This document shows, piece by piece, positions 13,062-24,546 of a stretch of 64,000 nt of DNA. The stretch covers positions 21,376,873 to 21,440,872 of the forward strand of contig JAVDOI010000003.1 of the NCBI GenBank assembly GCA_032191485.1, in the 5' to 3' direction. Each line of letters begins with the position of its first letter. The stretch's first letter is position 1. The position numbers and the translations under genes are program-made. The notes under the pieces are model-generated. The model was not told the DNA's origin. It saw nothing but the letters and a program-made list of their open reading frames with translations, and ran no database searches. The DNA is from Leptoclinus maculatus (Eukaryota > Chordata > Actinopteri > Perciformes > Stichaeidae).

Positions 13062-13547
13062 AACAGTCATGAAATATACTTTTCATAGCGTGAGATGAAC
13101 AGAAACAGCTTGTGTATTTCTGGTACGTGATGCATTTTTTCATTATTTGTAAGAGCAAACATCTGCAGCATGGATGACCTAAAGACTTCAGTTTCTCCCT
13201 CTGTTGTTTTTTATCCCAGATGTGAACAAAAGAGACAAAGATAGAGGCAAATATCCCACCAAAACAATAAGTAACAATAAAGCGTCTGTCAGAGACAAAC
13301 AGTGAGAAGTGGAGGTTTGACGCTGCCTGGCTGTCAATAATTACCGACGGTACCATCTCCAGCAGAGAGAAGCCTGCAGCTGATCCTGACCTCTGACCTT
13401 TTCAAAACATGTGCATCTACTGCTCCACTGGCTGTTTCCTAACATGCTGAAAGAAGCAGTGAAACCCACACGAGAAGAAGATCTTCTGCACACATCGATC
13501 GTGGGAAGAAAAAAAAACAATTAAAATAGATCAATACAGAGGCTATT

Positions 13548-14612
13548 TCTGTGTGTTTCCGTGTGTGTGTTTCCGTGTGTGTGTTTCCGTGTGTGTGTTT
13601 CCGTGTGTGTTTCCGTGTGTGTTTCCGTGTGTGTTTCCGTGTGTTTGTGTGTGTATTTCCGTGTGTGTGTTTCCGTGTGTGTGTTTCTTCCGTGTGTATT
13701 TCTGTGTGTGTTTATGTGTGTGTTTCCGTGTGTATTTCCGTGTGTATTTCTGTGTGTGTTTCTGTGTGTTTCCGTGTGTGTTTCCATGTGTGTTTGTGTG
13801 TGTGTTTCTGTGTGTTTATGTGTGTGTTTCCGTGTGTGTTTCCGTGTGTATTTCTGTGTGTGTTTCCGTGTGTGTTTCCGTTTGTGTTTCAGTGTGTTTC
13901 TGTGTGTGTTTCTGTGTGTGTGTTTCTGTGTGTTTCCGTGTGTGTGTGTTTCTGTGTGTTTCCGTGTGTGTTTCCGTGTGTGTTTCCGTGTGTGTTTCCG
14001 TGTGTGTTTCTGTGTGTGTTTCTGTGTGTGTTTCTGTGTGTGTTTCTGTGTGTGTGTTTCTGTGTGTTTCCGTGTGTGTGTGTTTCTGTGTGTTTCCGTG
14101 TGTGTTTCCGTGTGTGTTTCCGTGTGTGTTTCCGTGTGTGTTTCCGTGTGTATTTCTGTGTGTGTTTCCGTGTGTGTTTCCGTTTGTGTTTCAGTGTGTT
14201 TCTGTGTGTGTTTCTGTGTGTGTGTTTCTGTGTGTTTCCGTGTGTGTGTGTTTCTGTGTGTTTCCGTGTGTGTTTCCGTGTGTGTTTCCGTGTGTATTTC
14301 TGTGTGTATTTCTGTGTGTGTTTCCGTGTGTGTGTGTTTCTGTGTGTTTCCGTGTGTGTTTCCGTGTGTATTTCCGTGTGTGTTTCTGTGTGTGTTTATG
14401 TGTGTGTTTCCGTGTGTGTTTATGTGTGTGTTTCCGTGTGTATTTCCGTGTGTGTTTCCGTGTGTATTTGTGTGTATTTCCGTGTGTATTTCTGTGTGTG
14501 TTTATGTGTGTTTATGTGTGTGTTTCTGTGTGTTTATGTGTGTGTTTCCGTGTGTGTTTCCGTGTGTGTTTCCGTGTGTGTTTCTGTGTGTGTTTCTGTG
14601 TGTGTTTCCGTG
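13548..14612. repeat. 1.06-kb minisatellite of TTTCCGTGTGTG-type units
   Basis: Units of 10-14 bp alternate TTTCCG, TTTCTG, TTTATG or TATTTCTG with (GTGT)n. The rare variant 'cgtttgtgtttcag' occurs twice, about 302 bp apart (near 13879 and 14181) in matching context, showing a higher-order duplication. All three plus frames are open through most of it, giving Cys/Val/Phe-rich strings that are artefacts. Confidence 0.95.
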
Positions 14613-15466
14613 GCTAATAAACGTAAACTTCCTGGATTCCGAGTGCGAGGTGAAAAGCGTTTTGTTTTTTTTGCAGGAGGGGGTGAAAATCAACTTCCTC
14701 TCAGCGATCAATTAATTGTCACGTTGAACTTTGCTCCGCTGCGAGTGAGTGAGCAGAACGAGGATTCTTTTTGGGAAGCTCAGCCCTGAGCGAGCTGCTG
14801 GTCAGCAGCCTGTTATGAAGAGCTTCTGACAACTCTGCTGGCTGATTACGTCGTCTTCATCAGCCGGAGTGTGCGTGTGCGTGAGAGCACGTGCACACAG
14901 ACACACACAAGGTATTCAACCTTCACTCTGAGGAAGATAACGAGAAAATCACAGGCACGATCAAATATAATATAGAAGAGGAGTATATCTTCCTGGTCGG
15001 GTGAAAACCTGGAATCTCCACATTCTGGAAGTTAATTTGTTTAATACAATTTTAATATTTCATCTCTGTCTGCTGAAAACTTCATACTGCTTTGTTTCTC
15101 TATTTCTGAGGATATTCCTGCCTCGGGATCAGTTTAAAGGACTAAATAGTCTAAATAACATTGAAGTGGTGTAACGGACCCCCTCACGGTTCAGCACGCA
15201 TGTGAACACAGTTTAACCATCACAGTGAGAAATAAAGTTTTACTGACGATCGTTATTCGTGAATATTCATATCCTGAAAAGTTAAAGCTGTTTCTTCTGT
15301 AACGCCGCTGTGGACAAGTAGAAAACGGAAATACTCAAGTAAAGCACCAGAGCGTCTAAACTTGAGTAAATGCACTTAGTTACCGTCCACCTCTGCACTC
15401 CTGTCGGCTTGCTTTTAAAAAATATGCCCTTAACGGTCACTGTATACAGATTTTACCATTGTGAGA

Positions 15467-15469
<3 letters not shown>

Positions 15470-15497
<28 letters not shown>
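15470..15497. repeat. (AC)n microsatellite
   Basis: An AC run of about 28 bp. Confidence 0.95.
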
Positions 15498-15499
<2 letters not shown>

Positions 15500-15663
15500 A
15501 ATAATCCAATAGAGGGCTGATAAAAGCCTCCCAGTCTGCAGGCTCCAGCCCCAAAGTCCAATCTGTCTTGTAAAAAAAAAAAACGGTGCAGCATGTGCAG
15601 CCTCGCAGCGGGCTTCTTTAACAGTCATCCACGTTCCAAAAAAAACAGTTACGAGTCTGTTTA

Positions 15664-16266
15664 CTATGGAAGCCCATTCCCGCCAGCAAAAAAAATAATA
15701 AGATCACAAAAAAAAATAAAAAAAATAAATAAGATCACAAAAAATAAAAAATAAATGTAATTCAGAAAAAAAAAAAAGAAATCCACCCACAAAATAAATA
15801 ATAATAATAATAATAATTTTTTTTATTTTATTTTATTTCCACCAAAAAAAAATTTGGTGCATCCATCTGTAATCATAACACTGACCAGATTTTTCCAATT
15901 GCTATAGAAAGTCGAAATTATGAGATACTTTAACACAACAGTCATAGAAGCAGCTACGACATATGAATGGATTGTGAGTACATTGAAGACTTCTTTAAAA
16001 CAGTAATAAACAGCAACTGGAAACATCTTTTTTTTTTTTTTTTTTTGCTGACAGAGAAAAAGTAAAAAAAAAATATATATATATATATTTTTTTTTTTTT
16101 TTGTGAATACATTTATTTTCTTTTTTTTTTGTGAATACATTTATTTTCTTTTTTTTTTGTGAATACATTTATTTTCTTTTTTTTCTTTTTTGTGAATTCA
16201 TTTTTTTTTTTTTTTTTGGTGATCTTATTTTTTTATTTTTTTGCTGTCGGGAATGGGCTTCCATAG
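15664..16266. mobile_element. 603-bp non-autonomous DNA transposon (MITE) with long terminal inverted repeats
   Basis: The left end is CTATGGAAGCCCATTCCCG followed by CCAGCAAAAAAA and AATAAGATCAC. The right end is its inverse, ending CGGGAATGGGCTTCCATAG, with only small differences and A/T-length changes. TTTA flanks both sides (15660-15663 and 16267-16270), a likely 4-bp target duplication. The interior has no coding capacity. It includes a 29-bp tandem 'gtgaatacatttattttc' plus T-tract, repeated three to four times near 16100-16200. Confidence 0.8.
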
Positions 16267-18699
16267 TTTACTTGTTTTAGGTTTCTAAAACTCTGCAGAA
16301 CAAATGTGAACACCCCAAAGACAAAACACGGCGAGTTAACTGCAGCCAGTTCCGCCTGCTGTGGATTCAGATCAGTCTGTCTGCAGTCACTCTGTGCTGG
16401 CGCTGCAGGCCGGCAGCAGAGATCACCGGCCAAGTAGAGAAATATTCAGGGTTTTATCAGACGGCTGAGGGCCTGAACAAGCAGGAGTCTATATAACACA
16501 AAATAAATGGATATACATGGTAACAAAAGGGCTTTTTTGTGATTAATTTGCAGGTTAATGTATTTTTTGAACTGCTTTTTGTTGTTAATACTTCCATAAA
16601 GAATGTGAATATTACAATGCAAAAAAGCCAAACATGTTCAGAACAAGTTCAAATGTTCAGAGCTGTTCAGCCAATCACATTGCGGAACAGGATGAGTTGC
16701 GCTTATATTTGTGAAACAACGAACACGGAGGCTCCGTAGTCTGAAACCAAGACGGCAAAACTGTATGACTCCACTCCCTCCGTTCTCACCTTTCACAATA
16801 AAAGCCCTAAAACATAGAATATTTGTAGGGGAGTATTTCACATTTTTTGTGTCGTTTATTCGACACTCCCCCGTTGTGTAAAAGGCCTTTAGTTGTGATA
16901 ATAATAGTGCAAAAATGCAAAATGGCAACACGTTTCTTTTCATGGATTCTGTCGCTACTTTTACTTTTCTTTTGCTTGTGGGATCATTGTTTTTTTGAGA
17001 TGTTGCTTCATGAAAAAAATCATGCTGAATTATCGGCTAACGGTGAAGAAAAAGTCTGAACGTGATGATGAGGCGATATGATAAGAAGCTTCTTTACTCG
17101 TTGATGTTTATCCAGCATGTATGTGGGAGTTACAACACTACCTGTAAAGTTTAAGTCACGTTCAGATGTGACTGTAAAAGGTCTTCGAGAACTTGTCGAC
17201 AAATCTCCCTGTCGAGTCCGAGCGCCAAAGACATCTCATCTGTGTATAATAAACAATTATCTTTCTTCATCCGACTTGTCTCTCCAGACTGAAATAGTAC
17301 ACGGAGAGTGCCAGAAGTTTTTAATATAGTAACATACGACATCATTTTGGTGATTGTGATCTTTTTATAGTTTATTTTTGCTCTGTGACGTCAAATTGCA
17401 AACGAGCAGACATTCGGTGATTCAGGATAAAGTCACAGCAGACAGTTTTTAGGACTAAAGCACTTTGTGTTCATGGTCTCTGTATTTCAGGCTGGACAGA
17501 GGAGCCCCATAAAAACAAAACAACTCTAATTAAAGGAGTTGAGCACCCATAAATACCCCCAAAATATTTATTATATGGCTTTGCTTCCAGGCCTTTTTTG
17601 CATCTTAACGAGACTTTGGGAGTCGAACTGCAGACTTGGCTGTAATCACCGACAGTATCGAGCTGCTGCTACATTTCTAGACTCGTGTGACGGACAAAAA
17701 CAAACGTTTAACGACCTTCTGCCGTTTCAAATTACGTCCAAGAGAGCAAATAAAAACAGGAACACAGCTCTGTGTACTGTAACTGCAGCGTCTTCAGGAG
17801 TTACTGTACACACACAAACCACCACTAAGGACTTTTATTTTGAAAGAAAGCCCACATTAGCACCATCTCATCAACATGTGCATAGTTCATAGTTTCACAG
17901 CAGCAGTAGTCGTGTTTTGAGCAGTGATGTACAACAGACACCTCAGGTTCAGCTTCACTTCTACATTAAAGAGATAAAAAAAAGATATGATTCAGGTCTG
18001 GACTTAGATTTTACCTCCCAGACGTGCGTGTGGACAGAAACCACAGTGAGGGAAACGGGAGCTGATCTGCACCGGTGGCTGAGTTTACTCAGTGATTCAA
18101 GAGAAACCAAGTTTTAACATCAACCACCTGCAGGAGAGTTGAAGTGTGTAACTAGAGGTGACACTCGTCTGGTAGAATAAACTCTAATGTACTGAAAACA
18201 AACAAAACACGAGAAGATAATAATCCTCATGTCTCAGCAAACCAAGTGAGGATAAAAAAATGTAATATAATAACTTTAAATAAATAAAAAAATAAGGAAT
18301 TAAAGCAGGAAAATAAGAGTGCACAAATAAAAAGGCCAAAACAATTAAAAACAAGAACAGCTTTCAGTATTTAGTAAACCCACAAAGAAACTAAACTCTC
18401 ATGATTCTGCTCTTTTTATTTGTATTTTTTATTATCTATTCGCTACAATTACCTTTTATTATTAATATGGTTATGATTATTATTGTTCTTATTATTGTTA
18501 GTATTGCTTATTTACTTTATTACTCTATAATTATTGTTGCTATTATCAATATTATAATGTCATTGTCTCATTTACTTTTTTAAATATATATTTTCTATTT
18601 ATTTATTGTTGGGGTCAAAATCTAAACGACTAACGATAATGTGTGCTTACAAAGTCTGGTGTCCTCACGTGAACGTTGATGGCCTGCGTCCTCTGCTGA

Positions 18700-18703
<4 letters not shown>

Positions 18704-18734
<31 letters not shown>
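18704..18734. repeat. (GT)n microsatellite
   Basis: A GT run of about 31 bp. Confidence 0.95.
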
Positions 18735-18736
<2 letters not shown>

Positions 18737-18784
18737 CAGTCCGACACTAAGCACCACACTTGTTTAGTCTCTTTAGGCGTCAAT

Positions 18785-18818
18785 GACCTGCTGAGAAAGA
18801 GAGCTTTCTCAGCAGGTC
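18785..18818. repeat. Perfect 15-bp inverted repeat with 4-bp loop
   Basis: GACCTGCTGAGAAAG, then AGAG, then CTTTCTCAGCAGGTC. The arms pair without mismatch. It sits a few bases left of a candidate solo LTR. Confidence 0.9.
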
Positions 18819-18824
18819 CTGGAT

Positions 18825-19167
18825 TGGAATGATAATAAGGACTGTAGACGCATTAAGATAGACGCAGAGCTATGTTATGACCCGAACTTCCTGATTACGA
18901 GAAAGTGACCTTTGTGCCAGAACAGATGCTCAAGTGAAGCTGCAGACACTCTTCTTGGACTACATTGTGTGTGTGTCACCTTCTGTGACGAAGACCTCAT
19001 CGTAAACCAATCCTGTGCCAATCATTGCATTTGTTTCGAAGTATATATACAAGTGACTCAGAGTCAGACCTCTGAGCAGCCTTGATCCGTGTACTCCATT
19101 GTATGTGAATCAACTCTGTCTCCTTCTTTGCAAAGAATAAATGTACAATGATTTATTTTTCACTGCA
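18825..19167 (+). mobile_element. Candidate solo LTR of a retroelement
   Basis: This 343-bp segment starts TGGAATG and ends CACTGCA (TG...CA), with GGAT directly flanking both sides. It has a TATATATA stretch near 19043 and an AATAAA signal near 19136, in the order expected for U3-R-U5. No internal retroelement genes adjoin it. The 4-bp duplication and single copy make the call tentative. Confidence 0.4.
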
Positions 19168-20687
19168 GGATTGTTTCCCCCACATCTTTGGTTATTTATT
19201 ACTTATTTATCTTCCCCCACATTCATTTTCTCTCTATTACAAACATGAAGTACACGTCTATCTCGAGTGATGAGCCTCTGACAGGGCAGCGAGGTGACAA
19301 TGGAGCACCGGTGCACTCAAATTAAACCTTCCTAAAAATACAAACAAGCATTTTGCCAGAGAGAAAAAAGAGATGAGGATCAGAGATAAGAGGACAGAGA
19401 GAGAGAGAGAGAGAAAGGAAAGTTGCTGATGGAGGCGGATCAGTAGCCAGCCATTATAACATGAATGACAGAGTCCTCCAGAGTCCCAGAGACCACGTCC
19501 TGAGCTTCCACCACAACTTGTTTATCTTCATCGCGGCGACGCTGCAGCAGCTGTCGGCGCATCACGGGAACAAAAGAGCTAACCGAGGAGACGACAAAGA
19601 GCTTTACCCACGTCCGTCTCTCTGATCTGTGTTCACACGAGGAGGACCACCGGGTCACAATTCCTGCTGCACACGGCGAGAAAAAGTGTCAAACAATGAA
19701 CTCGTGAGACTACGATTCTCTCCTTCCTGCAGCAGCTGAGCTTGTTTTAAAGGCCTGTTCGCCCCAAATCAAGACCCTTTCTACATGGAGCAGGTCTCTG
19801 ACGGAGGGAGATTGTGTTTAAAATAAGAGCCATTGTCTCGTGGTAATGGTAGTTTCACTTGTTTTTAACTCATTTATAAAGCTTCACTGCTGTCTACTCG
19901 GCCTGGATCACACGAATGAGCATCCTGTCCTTCATAGTTAAGAAGTATTCTTTTCCAAAAGTGAACCAAGTTTTCTTAGTAATTAATGCAAACCAAAGAA
20001 CGCTCCGAGTCTCGTATCTTCTAGATGTATAATCTCCGCAGACAGCTGTTTAAATACATGTTCTGAACTTAATAAAAGGTATTTATAGTGACTGATTGAT
20101 GAAGGTTCTCAGTGTCACTGGCCAGTTTCATTATGAGTATTCCCAAGTTAAATCAATTCGCCAAATCAATAAATAAAAACTATATGGATTTCTTCCTGAA
20201 GCCTCCAATAGTGCTGACTGAATTTAGTATATTAAACCAGACAAAGAACATTTTGTAAATACTCCAAAACTTGACTGGAAAACGTGGGGATGCAGTAAAT
20301 GAGATCACATTCACACTAGACAATTAATGAATGGATAAATGCCACATTCGATTGCATTCATAGACCTAATTTGGAATAAATGCCACAATTAATCAACTTT
20401 TCCAGTTCAAACTTGTTACTGCTTGCTTTCACGTGGGACCCCAAAAGTCAAACGTAATAAGAAAAATGTCCAACACAGATCCACTATCACAGATCTACTT
20501 AGAAATCCAATTTCCAGCAGTGGGAAGGTAATACGGTGACGAAGCAGCTTTGAGTCTGTTGGAGCCTCACTGAAGCTTGAGCACATGGAGAGACAACAGC
20601 GATCAATATATGTATTTATGGGTATTTCTTCAATTATCTGTTGTGACTGAAGAGCTGTAGACAGGATCAAATCAAAGTTGGAATCAT

Positions 20688-21042
20688 GGACTGAGGAGGA
20701 GTGACGTAGAGACGCCGTATACGTCTCTGGTAGAGAGCTGTCAATCACCGTGTAGCCCCGCCCCTAAAGCATACCCTGCTTTATGGTCTGTTTGACTCTA
20801 AATGGACCATAATTTACTAAATGAACATCATGCTGTATTGAAGAAGACTTGAAACTAGAGATTGAGACCATAAACTCATGTTTACAATGTTTACTGAGGT
20901 AATAAATCAAGAGAGAAGTAGAGTCATTTTCTCATAGACTTCTATACAACCAGAGGAGTCGCCCCCTGGTGGACATTAGAGAGAATGCAGCTTTAACACA
21001 TGAAGCTTTGACTTCACTCAGCAGAACTGGAGGTTGCCGCCT
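20688..21042 (+). repeat. Dispersed repeat family 1, copy B
   Basis: It starts at 'ggactgaggaggagtgacg' (the first ~150 bp of the family is missing) and runs to 'aactggaggttgccgcctg'. It is very close to copy F when that copy is reverse-complemented. Confidence 0.85.
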
Positions 21043-21593
21043 GGTTTGAATGAATTTACCGCACATATCATATACTCAAACATATACTGTATATTACTGT
21101 GCTAAGTCACGGAAAAAACACTTGTTTAGGACTAAAATTCCCAAAACAAAGTAGTAAACAATAGCAGTGTAAAGTAAAATGTATAATTGTGTATGTCTAC
21201 AGAACATACATGTATAAGCTCACATGCAGACCCAGATGAAAGGCCGGCTCGATGAAGCACATGCATCAATAAATCATAATCTATGAACTTTCAACACAAA
21301 CAGAGAGAGAGAGAAGCTGCTGCTCAGAGCGAAGAGACTTCCTGCCGGGACATCAGTGAGAGCCGGCAAAAGGGCACAAGGACATAATGAGGCAACCGGT
21401 ATCGTATGTATAATTTATTGTGTTTTAGGAGGCAAGCTGAGAAAAAGACCTACAGAGCGAAGAAAAACAAGCGCAGGGACAAGTAAACAACAGCAGACTT
21501 GTTGTGAGAGGAAAAGAGTTGTGAAGGAAAGGAGGAAATTGCACTGTATGTGTCTGTTCTGTACGTGTGTGTCCACAGTGTTCGATACCTTAC

Positions 21594-21790
21594 CCGCTTG
21601 CGCAGGTTGCAGGTGAGGATGAGGTTGCGGGAGAAGGAGTTGGCGAAGGCGGTGTAAAACTCCAGCACCTTGAGCAAGGCCTCCCTCTTGATGACGTGGA
21701 GGTCGCAGTACGTCAGCGCTCGGACGTTGGCGCACGCATGCGCCAGGGTGGTCTCCTTCCAAAACACGTCGCCAAACACGTCGCCTTTAC
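21594..21790 (-). CDS. kcnh5: KCNH5-like EAG potassium channel, cNBHD exon 2
   Basis: This 197-bp exon has a CTCAG acceptor. It begins with GT that completes the split Gly codon and encodes GKGDVFGDVFWKETTLAHAC, then ANVRALTYCDLHVIKREALL, KVLEFYTAFANSFSRNLIL and TCNLRKR. It ends phase 0 at a GTAAGG donor. It covers the second half of the cNBHD beta-roll, the C-helix, and the intrinsic-ligand segment (CNL) followed by the basic LRKR before the calmodulin-binding and C-terminal region. ETTLAHACANV and FYTAFANSFSRN match KCNH5. KCNH1 has EATLAQSCANV and FYTAFSHSFSRN (from memory). The following C-terminal coding exon (expected to start IIFRKISDV-like) was not found between here and base 1. Confidence 0.95.
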
Positions 21791-22547
21791 CTGAGGACAC
21801 GAGAGATTTAATTATCGATGTTTGATGAAGAAGACACCTGGAAACTAAACCAGTCCAATCATTAACTAGGATGCTTTAGATTCACCTCATATGCAAAACA
21901 TTCATTTACTCAATTGATCTATTAAACGGCATATACTTTGATGATTGTTTAATTGTTTAAGGCATTTTTAAAGGATGAATTCTGAACATTATTGTATCAA
22001 ATTCCAGGTAGTTCAGCATTCATCCGATTTGCTGCAAGTGAGCAGAATATTTTGGGGGTTTTGGGACCGTTGGTTGGACAAAACAAGACACCATCAAGAC
22101 GTCATTTGTGGTTTTAGGAATGTAATTAACAGCCGAACACACTTAAGTAAAACTAAATACAACTGTGATGAGATTACATGAATTACGAACACACAACCAG
22201 AAATGTACAGCCAAACAAACTACTGCTTATATCTGCCACCTTACACAATATTTATCCGTATTTATCCTTCATACAAATGAAACCTCCGCTGTCCGATAGG
22301 AAGCAAAACACAAGAACATCAAGTCAATTCGGAGCGCTGCCCTGGACTTTAGTGATGTTTGTGTGCGACAAGAGTCTCTCAAGCTTTAGCTCACTAAGGA
22401 ATGTGTCTTCTAATGTTTTACCTTTAAAGACCTTTACAGTTTGTTCTTATCTACTGTGACAGCTCCAACACCACAGAAGAAGACATGCAGACCGGAGAAG
22501 TGAAGGTACAGTAGCTGGCATGTGCCGATTGAGAGAGGACATTAAAG

Positions 22548-22574
<27 letters not shown>
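22548..22574. repeat. (CA)n microsatellite
   Basis: A CA run of about 26 bp. Confidence 0.9.
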
Positions 22575-22580
<6 letters not shown>

Positions 22581-24125
22581 TAGTAATGTTAGAATATAAA
22601 GCGAAGGTTTGAAGGAGGCGGTTTATGTGACGTTGATGAGTTAGCTGTACAGAATCTACACAGTGCGCTGACTGTAAAATATTAAACATAAACCATCCTC
22701 TGCATAAAGCGCAGACATCCTCGCATCTTTTTCTGTCCTTAGCAACCGTTTTTTAACCTGGCCAAGTCCTTAGCAACCAGAGCTGCTGATTTCCCCATGT
22801 GCACCATGCAAGAACCGGTGAACAGGTACAGTCTCAGAGCCAACTTAATCTGAGTGGAATGAAAAGGAGCAAAACACAGCGGAGAAAAAGGAAAATATAT
22901 ATATATACATATTATTAAACTTTGACTCACAGCAGACCTGTTGTGTTAATGAATACTGTGATGAAAACACAGTGGTGGGACATATGAGAGGAGAAAAGGC
23001 AGGTGGTGGCATGTAAAGTCACAGCGAACTGCATGAAGAGGTAGATGGTCCAGTGATTAACTCATGTGGTTTAGCTGCTGGAGGTTTGGCCGTATTTAAC
23101 ACCGCTGGGAGGAAACATGATCATGAGAACATGAAACTTGACATTTAAAGATGAGTCGCACTGGTACAGTTTCCTCCTGTCGAGTTCTTTCAGGTAAATA
23201 AAGCAGTTAAATAGATTTTACAGAAGGAAGTTGCTATTTCCTTGAATGTAGCAGAGCTTCTCCGATCCTCTCAAATTGATCTGCTCTCCGGTTTCAAACC
23301 GACTGCAGCCACCTGGACACTTGACTTATCAACTGCCAGCGTATATATTCCCTAAATGCTAATCACCCGCAGCGGATGAACGCTTTGTTTACACTTGTGA
23401 GCGTCTCCCGGACAACGCCACAATAATAAGAGGATGAAGAATCATAATTATAAGCGGCATCAAACGCGTCGTATGTCGTCAAAAGCTGCAGCGTCTCATC
23501 CGGAGAAACTGATCCGAGAGCTTTTTCAACTAAACGGCAAACGGGCTTTAACACGACAGAACCAGGTGAAGCACGAAATAGAGAAATAGAGCAATAAATA
23601 ATATATTTTTCAATAATATATTAATACTAACAGTATTTGTTTAGAACCTTCCACACAAAAAATTTAGCATAAAATGCTTTAAAATAAGAGAAAACAGACA
23701 TAAAAAGAACTAGGGGTGTAGCATCATACCAGTATTGAGGATAACTCAATATTTAAAAAGTGAAATGTTCATAATCATGTAAATAATCCGACGCCTCTTA
23801 AATCATTTTATATTAACAGTTATGGTTACGGACTCCCTCCAAACTCAGAAAGTATTTCACTTGGAGTGCACTCTCTACCAATCGGTGATTGAATATAATT
23901 GTGCTTATACATCACTTTTTCCCCCTGAAGAGATCCAGTTGCATTCTGGTTTTAACAGGCACAAAGAAAACAGGTCAAATCTGAGCTAATAAGGACTTAA
24001 ATCTGTGTCAAACCATCAACTCAGCGGTTTCCTGAGCCGACCTGGATACGATTTGACGAAAAGCAGTCAAAGCTGTCACAACACTCTGAGTAAGAGACGC
24101 CATGCCGTCGCTAAGAATGCCGACA

Positions 24126-24151
24126 GAGTGTGTGTGTGTGTGTGTGTGTGT
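24126..24151. repeat. (GT)n microsatellite
   Basis: A GT run of about 24 bp, followed by a C-rich stretch at 24183-24200. Confidence 0.9.
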
Positions 24152-24462
24152 CACCACGAGTGTTTGAGTAAGTGGATCTCTCACCCCCCCACCCCCCACC
24201 CCGGTGACTCAGGCAGAAGGACTCGTCTTGAATGAGGTCCCCAGAGACCAGCAGCTCTTTGCCAATTAGCCTCATGGACGTGTGGAGGCAGGTCTCGGAG
24301 GTGGCGGCTGTGTGCACCGAGTGTGACACTTACAGCGGGGTTAGAGGAATCACAGCGAGGAGCTTTGCGATTGGCTGAGCAGAGATGGATGAATCGGTGT
24401 CGTGACCCTTGTCGTCACACCCGCAACAGGAACCGTTACTCATTATATTCTGCCTGACAGTT

Positions 24463-24546
24463 CATGCTGTGTTGAAGAAGACTTGAAACTAGAGCTTGAG
24501 ACCATAAACTCATGTCTACAATGTTTACTGAGGTAATAAATCAAGT
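24463..24546 (+). repeat. Dispersed repeat family 1, copy C (internal fragment)
   Basis: It holds only the central block, from 'catgctgtgttgaagaag' to 'ggtaataaatcaag'. Confidence 0.75.

Larger units (their letters stand above)
1..21593 (-). other. kcnh5: Intron downstream of cNBHD exon 2 (runs off the window)
   Basis: The donor GTAAGG at 21593 opens an intron of at least 21.6 kb. The C-terminal exon of an EAG channel normally encodes roughly 300 residues, with a coiled coil near the end. No open frame of that kind, and no KISDV-like or ELKEDI-like motif, was seen on the minus strand here. The stretches 1-2.3, 6.0-8.1, 16.3-18.6 and 19.2-20.6 kb contain no recognisable gene. Confidence 0.75.

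Noticed and set aside
13551..14789. 412-codon Cys/Val/Phe-rich open frame
   Set aside because: It is translated from a minisatellite and is open in all three frames of the same strand.
1..21593. Search for the C-terminal exon of the channel
   Set aside because: No minus-strand frame with the expected IFRKISDV-like start or C-terminal coiled coil. It is presumed beyond the left edge.
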